Of a stretch of DNA of 64,000 bases, positions 63,779-64,000 are shown one piece after another; the stretch's first letter is position 1, and every line of letters begins with the position of its first letter. The notes beneath the pieces were generated by a model, which saw nothing but the letters and a program-made list of their open reading frames with translations, ran no database searches and was not told where the DNA came from. The position numbers and the translations under genes are program-made. This DNA is from Isoptericola halotolerans (GTDB lineage Bacteria; Actinomycetota; Actinomycetes; Actinomycetales; Cellulomonadaceae). The stretch spans positions 620,001 through 684,000 of the forward strand of contig NZ_JABEZU010000001.1 of the NCBI RefSeq assembly GCF_013149785.1, written 5' to 3'.

Positions 63779-64000
63779 TCAGCCGAAGGCGACCGCGGGG
63801 GCGAGCAGACCGGCGAGGATCCCACCGGTGACGGGGCCCGCGACGGGCACCCAGGAGTACGCCCAGTCGCTGGATCCCTTGCCCTTGATGGGCAGCAGGG
63901 CGTGCGCGATGCGCGGTCCGAGGTCACGGGCCGGGTTGATGGCGTAGCCGGTGGGGCCACCGAGGCTGGCACCGATGCCGACCACGAGCAGGGCGACGGC
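63779..64000 (-). CDS. glpF: Glycerol uptake facilitator (MIP/aquaporin family), C-terminal fragment
   Basis: The last 73 codons of a membrane channel cut by the right edge. The second NPA motif is present in [16 protein letters not shown], with the Asp after NPAR that marks glycerol-conducting aquaglyceroporins, and the last helix ([20 protein letters not shown]) is complete. It provides glycerol to GlpK. Confidence 0.9.
   Translation of the reverse strand, partial: AVALLVVGIGASLGGPTGYAINPARDLGPRIAHALLPIKGKGSSDWAYSWVPVAGPVTGGILAGLLAPAVAFG

Overview
This 64 kb window is about 72-74% G+C. It has GTG and TTG starts, ATGA/GTGA translational coupling, several likely leaderless promoters and a branched-chain/leucine catabolic operon in the mycobacterial gene order. 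Together with multidomain plant-polysaccharide enzymes, this suggests a soil or plant-associated actinobacterium of the Micrococcales, something like Cellulosimicrobium, Promicromonospora or Isoptericola (inferred; no 16S gene is present). About 50 genes are supported. I found no rRNA, tRNA, IS element, prophage or CRISPR array.

Layout. (1) 1-19.6 kb is a pectin/uronate region: a partial AGE-family sugar isomerase, a 1844-residue secreted rhamnogalacturonan acetylesterase/lyase, three Gfo/Idh/MocA oxidoreductases, a LacI repressor fused to a DUF6807/PmoA-like domain, a sugar ABC transporter without its ATPase, and an altronate dehydratase (UxaA). Five copies of one LacI-type operator (core GAAASCGSTTTC) precede or overlap the lyase gene, two oxidoreductases and the transporter, so this looks like one local regulon. 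An orphan FabH and an unknown membrane protein sit among these genes. (2) 19.7-28.8 kb is mixed: MerR and MarR regulators, an LLM-flavoenzyme/FAD-oxidase fusion, a probably decaying DUF4143 ATPase behind covarying 33-bp repeats, an aldo-keto reductase, a PfkB kinase, a P-loop sugar kinase and a lipoprotein. (3) 28.4-39.3 kb is an Lrp regulator and a tightly coupled operon bkdA-bkdB-bkdC-accD1-accA1-acyl-CoA dehydrogenase-MaoC-CitE-like lyase. This is the leucine/isovalerate route to acetyl-CoA and acetoacetate; no E3 is present. (4) 39.4-47.5 kb carries thymidine kinase, ThuA, CopC, an MFS pump, AraC, TrmL, an MDR dehydrogenase overlapping a proline-racemase-family gene, and a phosphotransferase-like gene. 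(5) 47.5-50.8 kb has trpS behind a leader peptide with tandem Trp codons and a hairpin (transcription attenuation), and PEP carboxykinase opposite a RamB-like regulator. (6) 52.4-60.3 kb is the most interesting block: a Pls/PosA-type membrane NRPS whose ten-residue adenylation code reads like lysine, a zinc M1 aminopeptidase 11 nt downstream, a phosphopantetheinyl transferase converging on them, and a prolyl-aminopeptidase-like hydrolase upstream. I read this as a candidate poly-lysine-type synthesis and processing locus. (7) 60.4-64 kb has a YqeB-like protein, TetR, a membrane protein and glpF-glpK, with glpF cut by the window edge.

Long antisense reading frames, including several over 1500 codons, are shadows of GC-biased genes and are not annotated. 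Start sites were chosen from ribosome-binding sites, domain beginnings and coupling; family calls rest on motifs read by eye.
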